Shown in pieces: positions 1 through 6,691 of a stretch of 12,395 bases of DNA. The translations under genes and the position numbers were made by a program. The notes beneath the pieces were generated by a model. That model was not told where the DNA came from. It ran no database searches and saw only the letters and a list, made by a program, of their open reading frames with translations. This stretch comes from an uncultured bacterium (GTDB taxonomy: Bacteria > Bacillota > Clostridia > Lachnospirales > Lachnospiraceae), in assembly GCA_937893485.1 (NCBI GenBank), contig CALBJL010000076.1, positions 1-12,395 of the forward strand, in the 5' to 3' direction. How positions within the stretch are numbered: the stretch's first letter is position 1; each line of letters starts with the position of its first letter.

Positions 1-205
1 GCTATGTGTGCGAAGGACACCTACCGAACTGCCACTGGCAGTTCGCCACGGATGCATGGCAACATCGAGCCAAGTCTGAAGAAACAGCGAGGCACCGCCG
101 GGCAATCGGAGCAGCTTGTACAGGATACTACTGTGAACGCAGCCCCCAATCACATGTTGCCTGCGGGAGCTGCGACCTCATATAAATAAGCTGTTTATGA
201 AGCAA
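1..205 (+). repeat. Left-edge element, candidate member of a dispersed intergenic repeat family
   Basis: Two overlapping frames stay open from the window edge: one stops at 187-189 (C-terminus MLPAGAATSYK) and one at 183-185 (C-terminus CGSCDLI). Neither has a visible ribosome binding site, and neither matches a family I recognise. A near-perfect inverted repeat lies at 25-45 (9-10 bp stem, 1-3 base loop) without a T-tract, and a weaker hairpin at about 155-175. The 15-base core GGGAGCTGCGACCTC at 165-179 recurs on the minus strand at 12284-12298. Together these suggest a structured, repeated non-coding element or the 3' end of a mobile element rather than an ordinary gene. A partial CDS running in from the left remains possible. 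The repeat status is inferred from only two copies. Confidence 0.4.
165..179 (+). repeat. 15-base repeat core, left copy
   Basis: GGGAGCTGCGACCTC is identical to the minus-strand sequence at 12284-12298. The similarity extends upstream as TGCGGGAGC versus TGTGGGAGC and downstream as ATATAAAT versus TGATATGAAT. Because the copies lie on opposite strands, they form a long-range inverted pair bracketing the window's genes. Confidence 0.6.
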
Positions 206-236
206 AAAAAGGATGAGACAACGTCCCATCCTTTTT
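206..236. terminator. Bidirectional intrinsic terminator after gntR
   Basis: AAAAAGGATG at 206-215 pairs perfectly with CATCCTTTTT at 227-236. The stem extends by GAC/GTC across one unpaired A and C around an AAC loop. A-tract and T-tract flank both sides, so it works as a Rho-independent terminator in either direction. It lies 32 bases past the gntR stop on the minus strand and also closes the plus-strand element at the left edge. Confidence 0.85.
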
Positions 237-267
237 AGTATGCTGCTTCTCAGCTATATTATGTGCC

Positions 268-933
268 CTACTTTTCCTGTTCGCGGATAATATTCTTCAC
301 AACATCAACCTGCTTGCGGATCATTTCCGTCACGGCATCCTTATCCTTCGCCATGATCCCACGGTAGATCGCCTCATGCTCGCGCAGCAGCTGCTCATGG
401 TTACTCGGATTTTTCAGATATTCTACACGATACCGGTACATCTGCTCCCTCAGATTATTTAACATATTGATCAGCTTCGGGTTGTCTGTCGCCTGATAGA
501 TCACATCATGGAATTCCACATCCGCCTCTGCCATGCGTTTGAGATCCCCGCTCTTTAGCGATGTCTCAAAGTTCTCCATGTTTTCACGCAGCTTTGCGAC
601 CTCCTCATCCGTGATCTTATCGCACGCCACCTGTACCGACAGCTCCTCCAGCGCCTCGCGGATCTCAAGCACATCCTGCATATCCTTCTCTGTCATGCCT
701 GCCACGATCGCGCCCTTTCTGGGAATCGTGATCGCCAGCCCTTCCTGCTCCAGCATCCGGATCGCCTCACGGATCGGCGTGCGGCTCACTCCGAGCTTTG
801 CCGCCAGCTGCAGCTCCATCAGGCGCTCGCCCGGCACCAGATCCCCGCGCAGAATCGCCTCGCGCAAAGTATTAAATACCACATCCCGAAGTGGCAGATA
901 CGCATCCATATTTAACTCTAACTGATCATTCAT
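268..933 (-). CDS. GntR-family (FCD subfamily) transcriptional regulator
   Basis: This is a 221-residue DNA-binding regulator of the FadR-like GntR group, the usual family length. Residues 12-75 form the winged helix-turn-helix (LRDVVFNTLREAILRG, then LGVSRTPIREAIRMLEQEGL with the beta-hairpin wing PRKGAIV). Residues 80-215 form the all-helical FCD ligand domain. Its metal or ligand site shows Asp138, His142 and His186, but the usual last His is Gln208 (IRKQV), so the metal site may be altered. The ATG overlaps the ispE stop by 4 bases (ATGA) with AAGGAG 8 bases upstream, so the two are translationally coupled. The effector is unknown. A perfect palindrome in the operon promoter suggests autoregulation. 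The family call is firm; the target and ligand are not. Confidence 0.93.
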   Translation of the reverse strand: MNDQLELNMDAYLPLRDVVFNTLREAILRGDLVPGERLMELQLAAKLGVSRTPIREAIRMLEQEGLAITIPRKGAIVAGMTEKDMQDVLEIREALEELSVQVACDKITDEEVAKLRENMENFETSLKSGDLKRMAEADVEFHDVIYQATDNPKLINMLNNLREQMYRYRVEYLKNPSNHEQLLREHEAIYRGIMAKDKDAVTEMIRKQVDVVKNIIREQEK

Positions 934-1811
934 TTGTTTGTCTCCTTATTAAACGGTCTCGTCACGTAGACCTGTCTGGCAAGCCCGCTGCCGCGAACCT
1001 GTTCCCTCGCTATATATGCCTGTTCCTTATCCGAAAAAATGCCAAATACCGTCGGTCCGCTGCCGCTCATCATCGCAGCGACCGCACCATGATCCGTCAT
1101 CAGCTGCTTGATCTGCGCGATCTGAGAATGCATCGGAATGGTCACATCCTCCAGCACATTTCCCATATGTGCCGCCAGTGATGCCAGATCCTGCGCTTTC
1201 AGATCCTCTATCTGCGCGTCAATCGGCGGATGGGGCGGCTGTGCAAGTGCATCGAGTGCCTGATAGACCGATTTCGTAGATACACTCACCGGTGGTTTGG
1301 CGATGAGAATGTAGCACTTCGGCATCGGTGGCAACGAGGTCAGCTCTTCTCCGATCCCCTCAGCGAGTGCCGTCCCGCGAATCAGACAAAACGGAACATC
1401 CGCGCCGATCTGCAAGCCGTATTCCATCAGCCGCTGCATCGGTATGCCGAGCTTCCACAGCTTATTGATCCCGTATAGCACGGCTGCCGCATCCGTGCTG
1501 CCGCCCGCCATGCCCGCCGCGACCGGAATACACTTGTGGATGAGCAGATCCACACCCGTGACCTGCGGGTAATCCTTCTTTAGCAATTCTGCCGCCTGAT
1601 AAGCAATATTATGATGATCTGCCGGCAAAAAATTCAGATTCGTCGCAAGCGTAATGTCCTTATGCGCCGCTTTCCGAACCGTTACCCAGTCATACAGATC
1701 GATCGTCTGCATGATCATACGCACCAGATGGTAGCCATCCTCACGTACACCGATCACATCCAATCCGAGATTGATTTTTGCCAATGCTTTTAAATGTATG
1801 ACATTCGCCAT
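930..1811 (-). CDS. ispE: 4-diphosphocytidyl-2-C-methyl-D-erythritol kinase
   Basis: IspE phosphorylates the 2-hydroxyl of CDP-methylerythritol with ATP, in the cytoplasmic MEP route to isoprenoids. It is a GHMP kinase. Lys12 lies in the N-terminal AKINLGL motif, the glycine-rich ATP loop PVAAGMAGGSTDAAA spans residues 96-110, the catalytic Asp138 is in GADVPF, and the C-terminal GHMP motif MMSGSGPTVFG is present. The length of 293 residues is normal. I chose the ATG at 1811 because AGGGG lies 8 bases upstream; an in-frame TTG two codons earlier sits only 2 bases from that site. The gene is first in an operon with the GntR regulator and has a good promoter at 1871-1899. Regulation of ispE by a GntR protein would be unusual. 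Confidence 0.97.
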   Translation of the reverse strand: MANVIHLKALAKINLGLDVIGVREDGYHLVRMIMQTIDLYDWVTVRKAAHKDITLATNLNFLPADHHNIAYQAAELLKKDYPQVTGVDLLIHKCIPVAAGMAGGSTDAAAVLYGINKLWKLGIPMQRLMEYGLQIGADVPFCLIRGTALAEGIGEELTSLPPMPKCYILIAKPPVSVSTKSVYQALDALAQPPHPPIDAQIEDLKAQDLASLAAHMGNVLEDVTIPMHSQIAQIKQLMTDHGAVAAMMSGSGPTVFGIFSDKEQAYIAREQVRGSGLARQVYVTRPFNKETNK

Positions 1812-1848
1812 GTCCAAATCCCCTGTCTTGTATGTTGTCTACTGTATT

Positions 1849-1858
1849 TTGTATACAA
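1849..1858. promoter_or_regulatory. Perfect palindrome, candidate GntR operator for ispE-gntR
   Basis: TTGTATACAA is a perfect 10-base palindrome of the type bound by GntR-family dimers. It starts 12 bases past the -10 box, roughly +6 to +15 of the expected transcript, where a bound repressor would block initiation or clearance. A partial match, TTGTCTACTG (7 of 10), lies at 1835-1844. Binding is inferred from position and symmetry. Confidence 0.5.
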
Positions 1859-1870
1859 TCTGTCACCACT

Positions 1871-1899
1871 ATGTTACAGTTTTCCGAAAAAAAAGTCAA
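1871..1899 (-). promoter_or_regulatory. SigA-type promoter of ispE-gntR
   Basis: On the minus strand, TTGACT (1899-1894) is followed by a 17-base spacer containing a run of seven T and then TAACAT (1876-1871). This matches the vegetative consensus at 5 of 6 and 4 of 6 positions with ideal spacing. The expected start near 1864 gives a leader of about 50 bases. Confidence 0.7.
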
Positions 1900-1907
1900 C
1901 TATGACT

Positions 1908-1934
1908 TATATTTTCCAAACCATCTGACGATAT
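1908..1934 (+). promoter_or_regulatory. SigD/sigma-28-like promoter candidate
   Basis: TATA (1908-1911), a 15-base spacer and GACGATAT (1927-1934) match the motility sigma consensus TAAA-N15-GCCGATAT at 10 of 12 positions with exact spacing. It faces the plus-strand gene at 2013 and would give a leader of about 70 bases. No convincing SigA promoter was seen on this strand in the gap. A chance match is possible. Confidence 0.4.
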
Positions 1935-2012
1935 ACATATAGAGATACGAGAACGGATTCTAGTATTCCACAAAATATCGGGCACAGCCCGCATACCACG
2001 GAGGGTGATATT

Positions 2013-2687
2013 ATGAGTTTAAATCCTATTACAGCTACTGCTGCGGCTGCTTACACACAGCAGACCGGCACAGCAAACACAAAATCAACCAAGCAGACTG
2101 ACAAAGCAGACGCTGCGACAGCGGCTGCAAGCACCAAAGATACCGAAAAATCAGAAACTACCAAAAAAACTGACAACGATACCGCAGTCATTTACGAGAA
2201 GCATGTCTCTAGCAGCACAGGCAAATCGACTTCACACGCTGCAGTCATCGCACAGCTGAAGGCAGACAGCGAGGCACGTACCGCACAGTTACAGAGTCTG
2301 GTCGAGAAAATGCTGGCAAAGCAGGGACAGACACTGGCTACCGCAGACGATATGTGGTCTTTCCTTGCAAAAGGCAATCTCAAGGCTGATCCCGAAACGA
2401 TCGCACAGGCACAGAAAGATGTCGCAGAGGACGGTTACTGGGGCGCAGAGCAGACTTCTGACCGTATTCTCTCCTTTGCAAAGGCACTGGCAAGCGACGA
2501 TCCCGAAAAAGCTGATGAGCTGCTCGAGGCTTTCAAGAAGGGCTACAAGCAGGCAACCAAGACATGGGGCAGCGATCTTCCTTCCCTGTGCTCTGATACC
2601 TATGATCTCGTGGAGAAGAAGTTCAGCGAGTGGAAAAATTCTACAAAGGATGCTTCTGATACATCTGTAACAGAAAAAGATGCCTGA
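2013..2687 (+). CDS. Uncharacterised protein with Thr/Lys/Ala-rich N-terminus
   Basis: This 224-residue protein is the only convincing plus-strand gene. Its ATG has GGAGG 8 bases upstream. Residues 10-60 are low-complexity Ala/Thr/Lys/Asp, probably disordered. Residues 75-105 are helical (AVIAQLKADSEARTAQLQSL). Residues 120-212 form a compact region with motifs DGYWGAEQTSDRILSFAKAL and KGYKQATKTWGSDLP. There is no signal peptide, membrane segment or cysteine cluster. The C-terminal region reminds me of the DUF5610 type found in many motile bacteria, but this rests on memory of the pattern and is weak. A SigD-like promoter upstream would fit a flagellum-related role. A short hairpin (CGGGC/GCCCG, 1979-1991) lies in the leader. 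Function unknown. Confidence 0.85.
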   Translation: MSLNPITATAAAAYTQQTGTANTKSTKQTDKADAATAAASTKDTEKSETTKKTDNDTAVIYEKHVSSSTGKSTSHAAVIAQLKADSEARTAQLQSLVEKMLAKQGQTLATADDMWSFLAKGNLKADPETIAQAQKDVAEDGYWGAEQTSDRILSFAKALASDDPEKADELLEAFKKGYKQATKTWGSDLPSLCSDTYDLVEKKFSEWKNSTKDASDTSVTEKDA

Positions 2688-2716
2688 GCAAGCGACCAGA
2701 CATCTTCACAGTGCAT

Positions 2717-3571
2717 TTAGAATTGTATTCCGAGGAGACTGATCAAGAGTCCCCAGATCACAGCTAATACATACAGCAGGCAGACAATCATCAGGTTCTG
2801 TCTGCTGTTTCTGTTTAACCGGAACAGCACAAGCAGACCGACACCCGCGTTTGCCAGCAGCCCTGCCATCATCATTCCCGCGCCGATCATTCCGTCCACA
2901 TACAGGCTCGTAATGACAACGGACGATGCACAGTTCGGGATCAGACCTACGAGCGCCGCGATCATCTGTCCGAGCAGCGGCTGGTTGGAAAATACACTTG
3001 CGAGCGTATCCTCCCCAACGAAATGGATGAGCGCATTCAACACCAGTGATATGATGATAATATAAACAAAAATCCGCAGGGTATGCTTACATGCCGACAC
3101 AAACACACCATCCTCACAATGGCAGTGCTCCTCCTCGCAGACCGTATGAATATCCATATCGCTCTCTGCACGGTGAAGTACCTTATGCAGAAAGATCTCG
3201 ATCAAAAAGCCACTGATCATCGCAATCAGCATCTTCACGCCGAGCAGCTTTAGTATCGTCGCCACAGGCACTGCCGATGACAACAGGATCGGCAGCATCT
3301 CATCCGATGTCGATAAGTAAATCGCCAGCAGCGTGCCTACCGTAATTACTCTTCCGGCAAACAGGCTGGAGGCTGCTGCGGAAAACCCGCATTGTGGTAC
3401 AATTCCGAATACCGCCCCCACAAACGGTCCTGCCTTATCAACCGCAGAGATTTTCTCAAGCAGGCGATCCCCCGCCCGATGCTCTAACAGTTCCATGCAC
3501 AGGTACGTCAAAAACAAAAACGGGAGCAGCTTCACGCTGTCCAGCAACGTATCCATTATAATTTCTAACAT
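2717..3571 (-). CDS. Putative heavy-metal/manganese exporter, ArsP_2-type
   Basis: This 284-residue integral membrane protein probably has about ten segments in two inverted halves, as in the putative 10TM heavy-metal exporter family. Each half carries the family's Pro-x-Cys signature: IVPQCGFSAAASS (58-69) and IPNCASSVVITS (211-222). STSDE (87-91) and GLLANAGVG (237-245) follow the respective signatures. The loop at 141-163 between the halves is rich in Cys, His and Glu (CEEEHCHCED), a likely metal-binding stretch. It follows the CNNM gene by 22 bases, so the two are probably cotranscribed. The substrate is inferred; relatives are variously annotated as arsenic or manganese exporters. The ATG at 3571 has only a weak ribosome site; a GAGG 15 bases away is too distant to be convincing. 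Confidence 0.85.
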   Translation of the reverse strand: MLEIIMDTLLDSVKLLPFLFLTYLCMELLEHRAGDRLLEKISAVDKAGPFVGAVFGIVPQCGFSAAASSLFAGRVITVGTLLAIYLSTSDEMLPILLSSAVPVATILKLLGVKMLIAMISGFLIEIFLHKVLHRAESDMDIHTVCEEEHCHCEDGVFVSACKHTLRIFVYIIIISLVLNALIHFVGEDTLASVFSNQPLLGQMIAALVGLIPNCASSVVITSLYVDGMIGAGMMMAGLLANAGVGLLVLFRLNRNSRQNLMIVCLLYVLAVIWGLLISLLGIQF

Positions 3572-3593
3572 AAAATCTTTCTGTTACCTCTTT

Positions 3594-4877
3594 CTACTTT
3601 TTCCCCTGATCCTTTTTCTCATCCGGAAGTGTCACAAGCACCGTCTCAATACGCTTTTTATCCATCGACAAAATCTGAAAACGCACACCCTCAGCTGTCT
3701 CATAGCACTCGCCAACCTCAGGAAAGTGCTCTAACAACTCCAGCAGAAAACCGCCCAGTGTATCCGAATCCTCCGATTCATAGTGCACGCCGACCAGGTC
3801 ACAGAAATCCTCCAGATTCATGGATCCGCTCACCCGGTACTCTTTTCCCTCAGTAATCACCTCATATTCTGCCTTTTCATCCAGATCGTATTCGTCACGG
3901 ATCTCCCCGACGATCTCCTCCAACAGATCCTCCATCGTAATAAGTCCCGCCGTCACGCCGTACTCATCCAATACGATCGCCAGATTGACCGCATTACTTT
4001 TCATTTCCATAAAAAGCTCATAGGTATTTTTATATTCATAGGTAAAGAACGGCTCCCGCATGAGCGCGCGGATCGAAAAATGCTCCCGGTCACCCTCATA
4101 TGCCAGCACATCCTTCATGTTGAGAATACCGATCACGTTATCGGTCGTCTCCTCATACACCGGCAGTCTGGAAAAATAACTCTCACGGTAGATCGCCAGC
4201 ATTTCCTCATAGGTGCTGTTCACATCGATAAAGCACATATCGATACGCGGGATCATGACCTCCTTTGCGCGGTCATCACCGAAATCAAACAGATTGTGAA
4301 TCATGTCGCGCTCTTTATCCTCGATGACACCACTCTCCTGACCGACATCCACGATCGTGCGCAGTTCTTCCTCTGTCATCGCACGCACTTCCTCACCCGG
4401 ACGCACACCGACCAGACGCAGGAACAGCTGTGACAGCCGGCTCACAACAAAGATCACCGGTGTCAGTACCGTCATCAGCGCCCATATAATATGACAGAAA
4501 CGCAGCGCCAGCTTATCCGCCCGCAGCGTCGCAATCGTCTTGGGTGAAATCTCTCCGAATATCAGTATCAGCAGCGTCAAGATACCTGTCGCGATACCGG
4601 CTGCCACACTTCCAAACACCCGGATCGCCAGTGAAGTCGCCAGCGAAGACGCAGACAGATTGACCACATTATTTCCGATCAGGATCGCACTGAGCATCTT
4701 GCCGGAATTTTCCGTGACCTTGAGCACTTTCACAGCGCGCGGATCATTTTCCTGTGCGAGCGTGCGCATGTATATTTTATTACATGTCGTAAATGCGGTC
4801 TCTGCGGATGAAAAAAACGCGGACAGCGCCAACAACACAACTAAAATGAGTAGCTGCCCTATGTCTGATTGGTTCAT
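3594..4877 (-). CDS. CNNM/HlyC-CorC family transporter with CBS pair
   Basis: This 427-residue membrane protein has the full CNNM/DUF21-CBS-CBS-CorC_HlyC architecture. Residues 5-150 hold about four hydrophobic segments with FFSSAETAFT, LIGNNVVNLSAS and GEISPKT. CBS domains lie at about 205-263 (VMIPRIDM) and 270-328 (LDEYGVTAGLITMEDLLEEIVGEI). The C-terminal CorC_HlyC domain spans about 340-420 (VSGSMNLEDFCDLVG). Relatives such as MpfA are linked to Mg2+ efflux and resistance; the name hemolysin is historical. I chose ATG 4877 because GGGAGG lies 6 bases upstream; an ATG 10 codons earlier has no such site. It is first in a pair with the ArsP_2-type exporter. An AT-rich palindrome at 4948-4969 may regulate it. 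Confidence 0.94.
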   Translation of the reverse strand: MNQSDIGQLLILVVLLALSAFFSSAETAFTTCNKIYMRTLAQENDPRAVKVLKVTENSGKMLSAILIGNNVVNLSASSLATSLAIRVFGSVAAGIATGILTLLILIFGEISPKTIATLRADKLALRFCHIIWALMTVLTPVIFVVSRLSQLFLRLVGVRPGEEVRAMTEEELRTIVDVGQESGVIEDKERDMIHNLFDFGDDRAKEVMIPRIDMCFIDVNSTYEEMLAIYRESYFSRLPVYEETTDNVIGILNMKDVLAYEGDREHFSIRALMREPFFTYEYKNTYELFMEMKSNAVNLAIVLDEYGVTAGLITMEDLLEEIVGEIRDEYDLDEKAEYEVITEGKEYRVSGSMNLEDFCDLVGVHYESEDSDTLGGFLLELLEHFPEVGECYETAEGVRFQILSMDKKRIETVLVTLPDEKKDQGKK

Positions 4878-4947
4878 ATATCCCTCCCGAAAAACTTTTC
4901 CAAACATTCTATCGTGATTTCATCACTCAAGAATTTCGCCGTTCGTC

Positions 4948-4969
4948 AAATACAAATCAATTTGTATTT
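4948..4969. promoter_or_regulatory. AT-rich perfect inverted repeat between the Tad-like operon and the CNNM gene
   Basis: AAATACAAAT and ATTTGTATTT form perfect 10-base arms around CA. Read on the plus strand it is followed by a run of T, but no plus-strand gene precedes it; on the minus strand no T-run follows the stem. It could be a weak terminator for the Tad-like operon (stop at 4991) or an operator for the metal-transport pair beginning at 4877. A smaller palindrome, GTGAT-TTC-ATCAC, lies at 4914-4926. I could not assign a clear promoter between them. Confidence 0.5.
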
Positions 4970-4990
4970 TTCTCACTTCCGCTCATTCTA

Positions 4991-5578
4991 TCATATTTCT
5001 CTGCTTTCTACAATGGAATTTTTCAGCTTTACAATCCGGCTGGCGCTAAATACCGCGCGGTCCAGCCCGCCGAAAGACTCCCTCGGGTCAAATCCGGTGA
5101 ACAACTGCGCCCCCTGCGGCATCTGATACCAGTCCTCGTATGCCACATACGGAAATTCCAGCCGAAGCCTCATCTGTTCCCTACGCCTGCGTTTTGTCTC
5201 ATTCATCCCATGCTGCAATTCATCCCTCAGATCATCCAGCTCCTGTGCGCTCCACGCATACGGATACTGCCCAAACTGCCAGAGTGTCACAGCCTCCCAT
5301 GCCCGCAGCGCACAATCCTCATCCGTCAGATCGTATTGCATGCGCAGCAATTTTGCATACTTTTCCTGCATATCTGCCATGCGTATGACAGAAGATCCGT
5401 CATCCTGCTGTGTCTCAACAACATCCATCAGCGCATCCTCCGCGATCCGATCCATCTTTCTTTCGTATACAAGTCTTGTCGTATACTGCTCCGTGAGCCC
5501 CGCAATACGCAGGTCACGCCCCAGAAACAGGCAGACAAACAGCGCCGCAAACAGGATACAGTAGTCAGTAAGCCTCAT
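4991..5578 (-). CDS. Tad-like operon membrane-anchored protein, last gene
   Basis: This 195-residue protein has one N-terminal hydrophobic segment (about 5-20, YCILFAALFVCLFL) and a largely charged, helical remainder. A basic patch NETKRRRREQMRLRLEF lies near residues 126-142, and the C-terminal third is aromatic-rich. There is no lipobox and no type III signal peptide with the usual G-x4-E pattern. I do not recognise the family. Its ATG lies 14 bases inside the upstream gene, with GGAGGG 10 bases before the start, so it is the final coupled member of the Tad-like operon. It could be an anchored pseudopilin-like or envelope scaffold component. Confidence 0.82.
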   Translation of the reverse strand: MRLTDYCILFAALFVCLFLGRDLRIAGLTEQYTTRLVYERKMDRIAEDALMDVVETQQDDGSSVIRMADMQEKYAKLLRMQYDLTDEDCALRAWEAVTLWQFGQYPYAWSAQELDDLRDELQHGMNETKRRRREQMRLRLEFPYVAYEDWYQMPQGAQLFTGFDPRESFGGLDRAVFSASRIVKLKNSIVESREI

Positions 5579-6041
5579 ATTTCACCGTCCCTCCGTAGCG
5601 GATACCCACCGTCCGGTCAGTCTGCCCCGCCAGCAGCACAAAGCCTGCCTGCCGCTCTACCGTCACCGTCAGGAAATCTCCCCGCTGAAACAGATAGCGA
5701 TGTCCCTGCTCCACACAATTCCAGATGTCGTTCTCATCGCGGAATGTCTCACAGCGCACGTAGCCGCCATCCGCCTCATCATAGACGTACTCCGGCTGTT
5801 CATGTGTGATCTGAATCCGGTAGCTTGCCGATTTCTGCGCCAGCGACCCGTACAGACTGCGCAGCATCCGCCCGCTCACATATCCGGTGTTGCAGGTGCT
5901 GTCCACAAAATGAGTCACCTCCGTGAGCAGATAGAGCTGTTCCGCTGTCTTGGCGCGCTCGTTCATGTAGACGAGCGGCATGCCGAACAGAACGATGACT
6001 GCCAGAAACAGGCTCAGCACCTTTCCAAATATATCATTCAT
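5565..6041 (-). CDS. Tad-like operon small membrane-anchored protein, pseudopilin/TadE-like
   Basis: This 158-residue protein has one N-terminal membrane segment (7-25, KVLSLFLAVIVLFGMPLVY) followed by an extracytoplasmic helix and a predicted beta-rich domain. The layout is that of TadE/TadF-type minor pseudopilins. Motifs include FVDSTCNTGYVSGRMLRSLYGSLAQ (about 45-69) and a Tyr-rich stretch. Its start overlaps the preceding 55-residue ORF by 8 bases, with GGGGAGG 9 bases upstream, and its end overlaps the next gene by 14 bases. The TadE-like reading comes from topology and context; I see no diagnostic residue match. Confidence 0.82.
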   Translation of the reverse strand: MNDIFGKVLSLFLAVIVLFGMPLVYMNERAKTAEQLYLLTEVTHFVDSTCNTGYVSGRMLRSLYGSLAQKSASYRIQITHEQPEYVYDEADGGYVRCETFRDENDIWNCVEQGHRYLFQRGDFLTVTVERQAGFVLLAGQTDRTVGIRYGGTVKYEAY

Positions 6042-6201
6042 CCATATATGCCTCCCCGGTCACTACCGCGCCGGGCTGTACCTCCCGCAGCGCGTCAAAC
6101 AGCCCATCCACCGCTCTGCCATCCAGCAGCATCACGCTCACCGCCAGCACAAAAAATGCCGCCGCTGCCGCCAGATACAAGCCCTCTGTCACATGCTCCA
6201 T
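6034..6201 (-). CDS. Small 55-residue single-pass membrane protein in the Tad-like operon
   Basis: This short gene fills the gap between its neighbours. ATG at 6201 is preceded by AGGAGG with a tight spacer of about 3-4 bases. The product begins MEHVTEGLYL, has a hydrophobic segment at about 8-26 (LYLAAAAAFFVLAVSVMLL) and a short tail ending EAYMDE. It starts 8 bases after the upstream stop and overlaps the next gene by 8 bases, so it is embedded in a coupled chain. Its size and single N-terminal helix recall Flp-type pilins, but the canonical Gly-x4-Glu-Tyr processing motif is missing. Another overlapping minus-strand frame (6095-6304) is open but lacks this ribosome site. Confidence 0.8.
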   Translation of the reverse strand: MEHVTEGLYLAAAAAFFVLAVSVMLLDGRAVDGLFDALREVQPGAVVTGEAYMDE

Positions 6202-6209
6202 ACTTCCTC

Positions 6210-6659
6210 CTACTGCTGCACAAATGACAGCCCCGTGATCGTTCCGTTTGCATCGCGCACGACTGCGCCCAGAAAGCGTCCGGTCGGATTGATATAGCCC
6301 GCATTGGACGGTGTCTGTGCCCGCTTCACATCGTTTGTCGAGACTGCCCCGAGACTTCCGTCACCCTCATTAAACTGGTAAATATAAAAGCTCGTATTTT
6401 TCTTGGTCTGCACCTTAATGCCGATCATTTCGTCACTGAATTTGCGGATCACATTGATCACCTCACTGCCCGACACCTCGGTATTCTCATACATCGTCTT
6501 TGACGTATCCGCAAACTCCGCCTGCAGCTGGTGGATCTGACCTGTTCCGCTGCTGGCAGTATCAGACGCCTCGCGCGCAATATAAAATCCCAGACTGATA
6601 ATAATACATGTAATGATGATGCCCGCCGCGAGCATCAGTCCTTTTAAACTGTTTTCCAT
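6210..6659 (-). CDS. Tad-like operon pseudopilin-like membrane-anchored protein
   Basis: This 149-residue protein has an N-terminal membrane helix (8-27, LMLAAGIIITCIIISLGFYI), a polar helical linker and a small C-terminal domain with FYIYQFNEGDGSLG (91-104) and GRFLGAVVRDANGTITGLSF (127-146). The shape is that of a pseudopilin, yet there is no leader peptide or Glu5. The start is the ATG at 6659, 7 bases after GGAGG; an ATG five codons earlier would put that ribosome site inside the gene. It begins 32 bases after the platform gene and ends 8 bases before the 55-residue gene. It is the best candidate in the operon for a major structural subunit, but that is inference. Confidence 0.84.
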   Translation of the reverse strand: MENSLKGLMLAAGIIITCIIISLGFYIAREASDTASSGTGQIHQLQAEFADTSKTMYENTEVSGSEVINVIRKFSDEMIGIKVQTKKNTSFYIYQFNEGDGSLGAVSTNDVKRAQTPSNAGYINPTGRFLGAVVRDANGTITGLSFVQQ

Positions 6660-6691
6660 CGATCTTCCTCCCATAACACGCCCTGCACGGG

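Noticed and set aside
533..925. Plus-strand open frame opposite gntR
   Set aside because: Antisense shadow with Ser/Arg-rich composition and no ribosome site, opposite a well-supported regulator.
1971..1990. Minus-strand CCCGATAT as a SigD -10 box
   Set aside because: The only upstream TAAA on that strand is far beyond the 15-base spacing.
6095..6304. 69-codon minus-strand frame
   Set aside because: Gly/Cys/Arg-rich shadow overlapping both the pseudopilin-like gene and the 55-residue gene; no ribosome site at its start.
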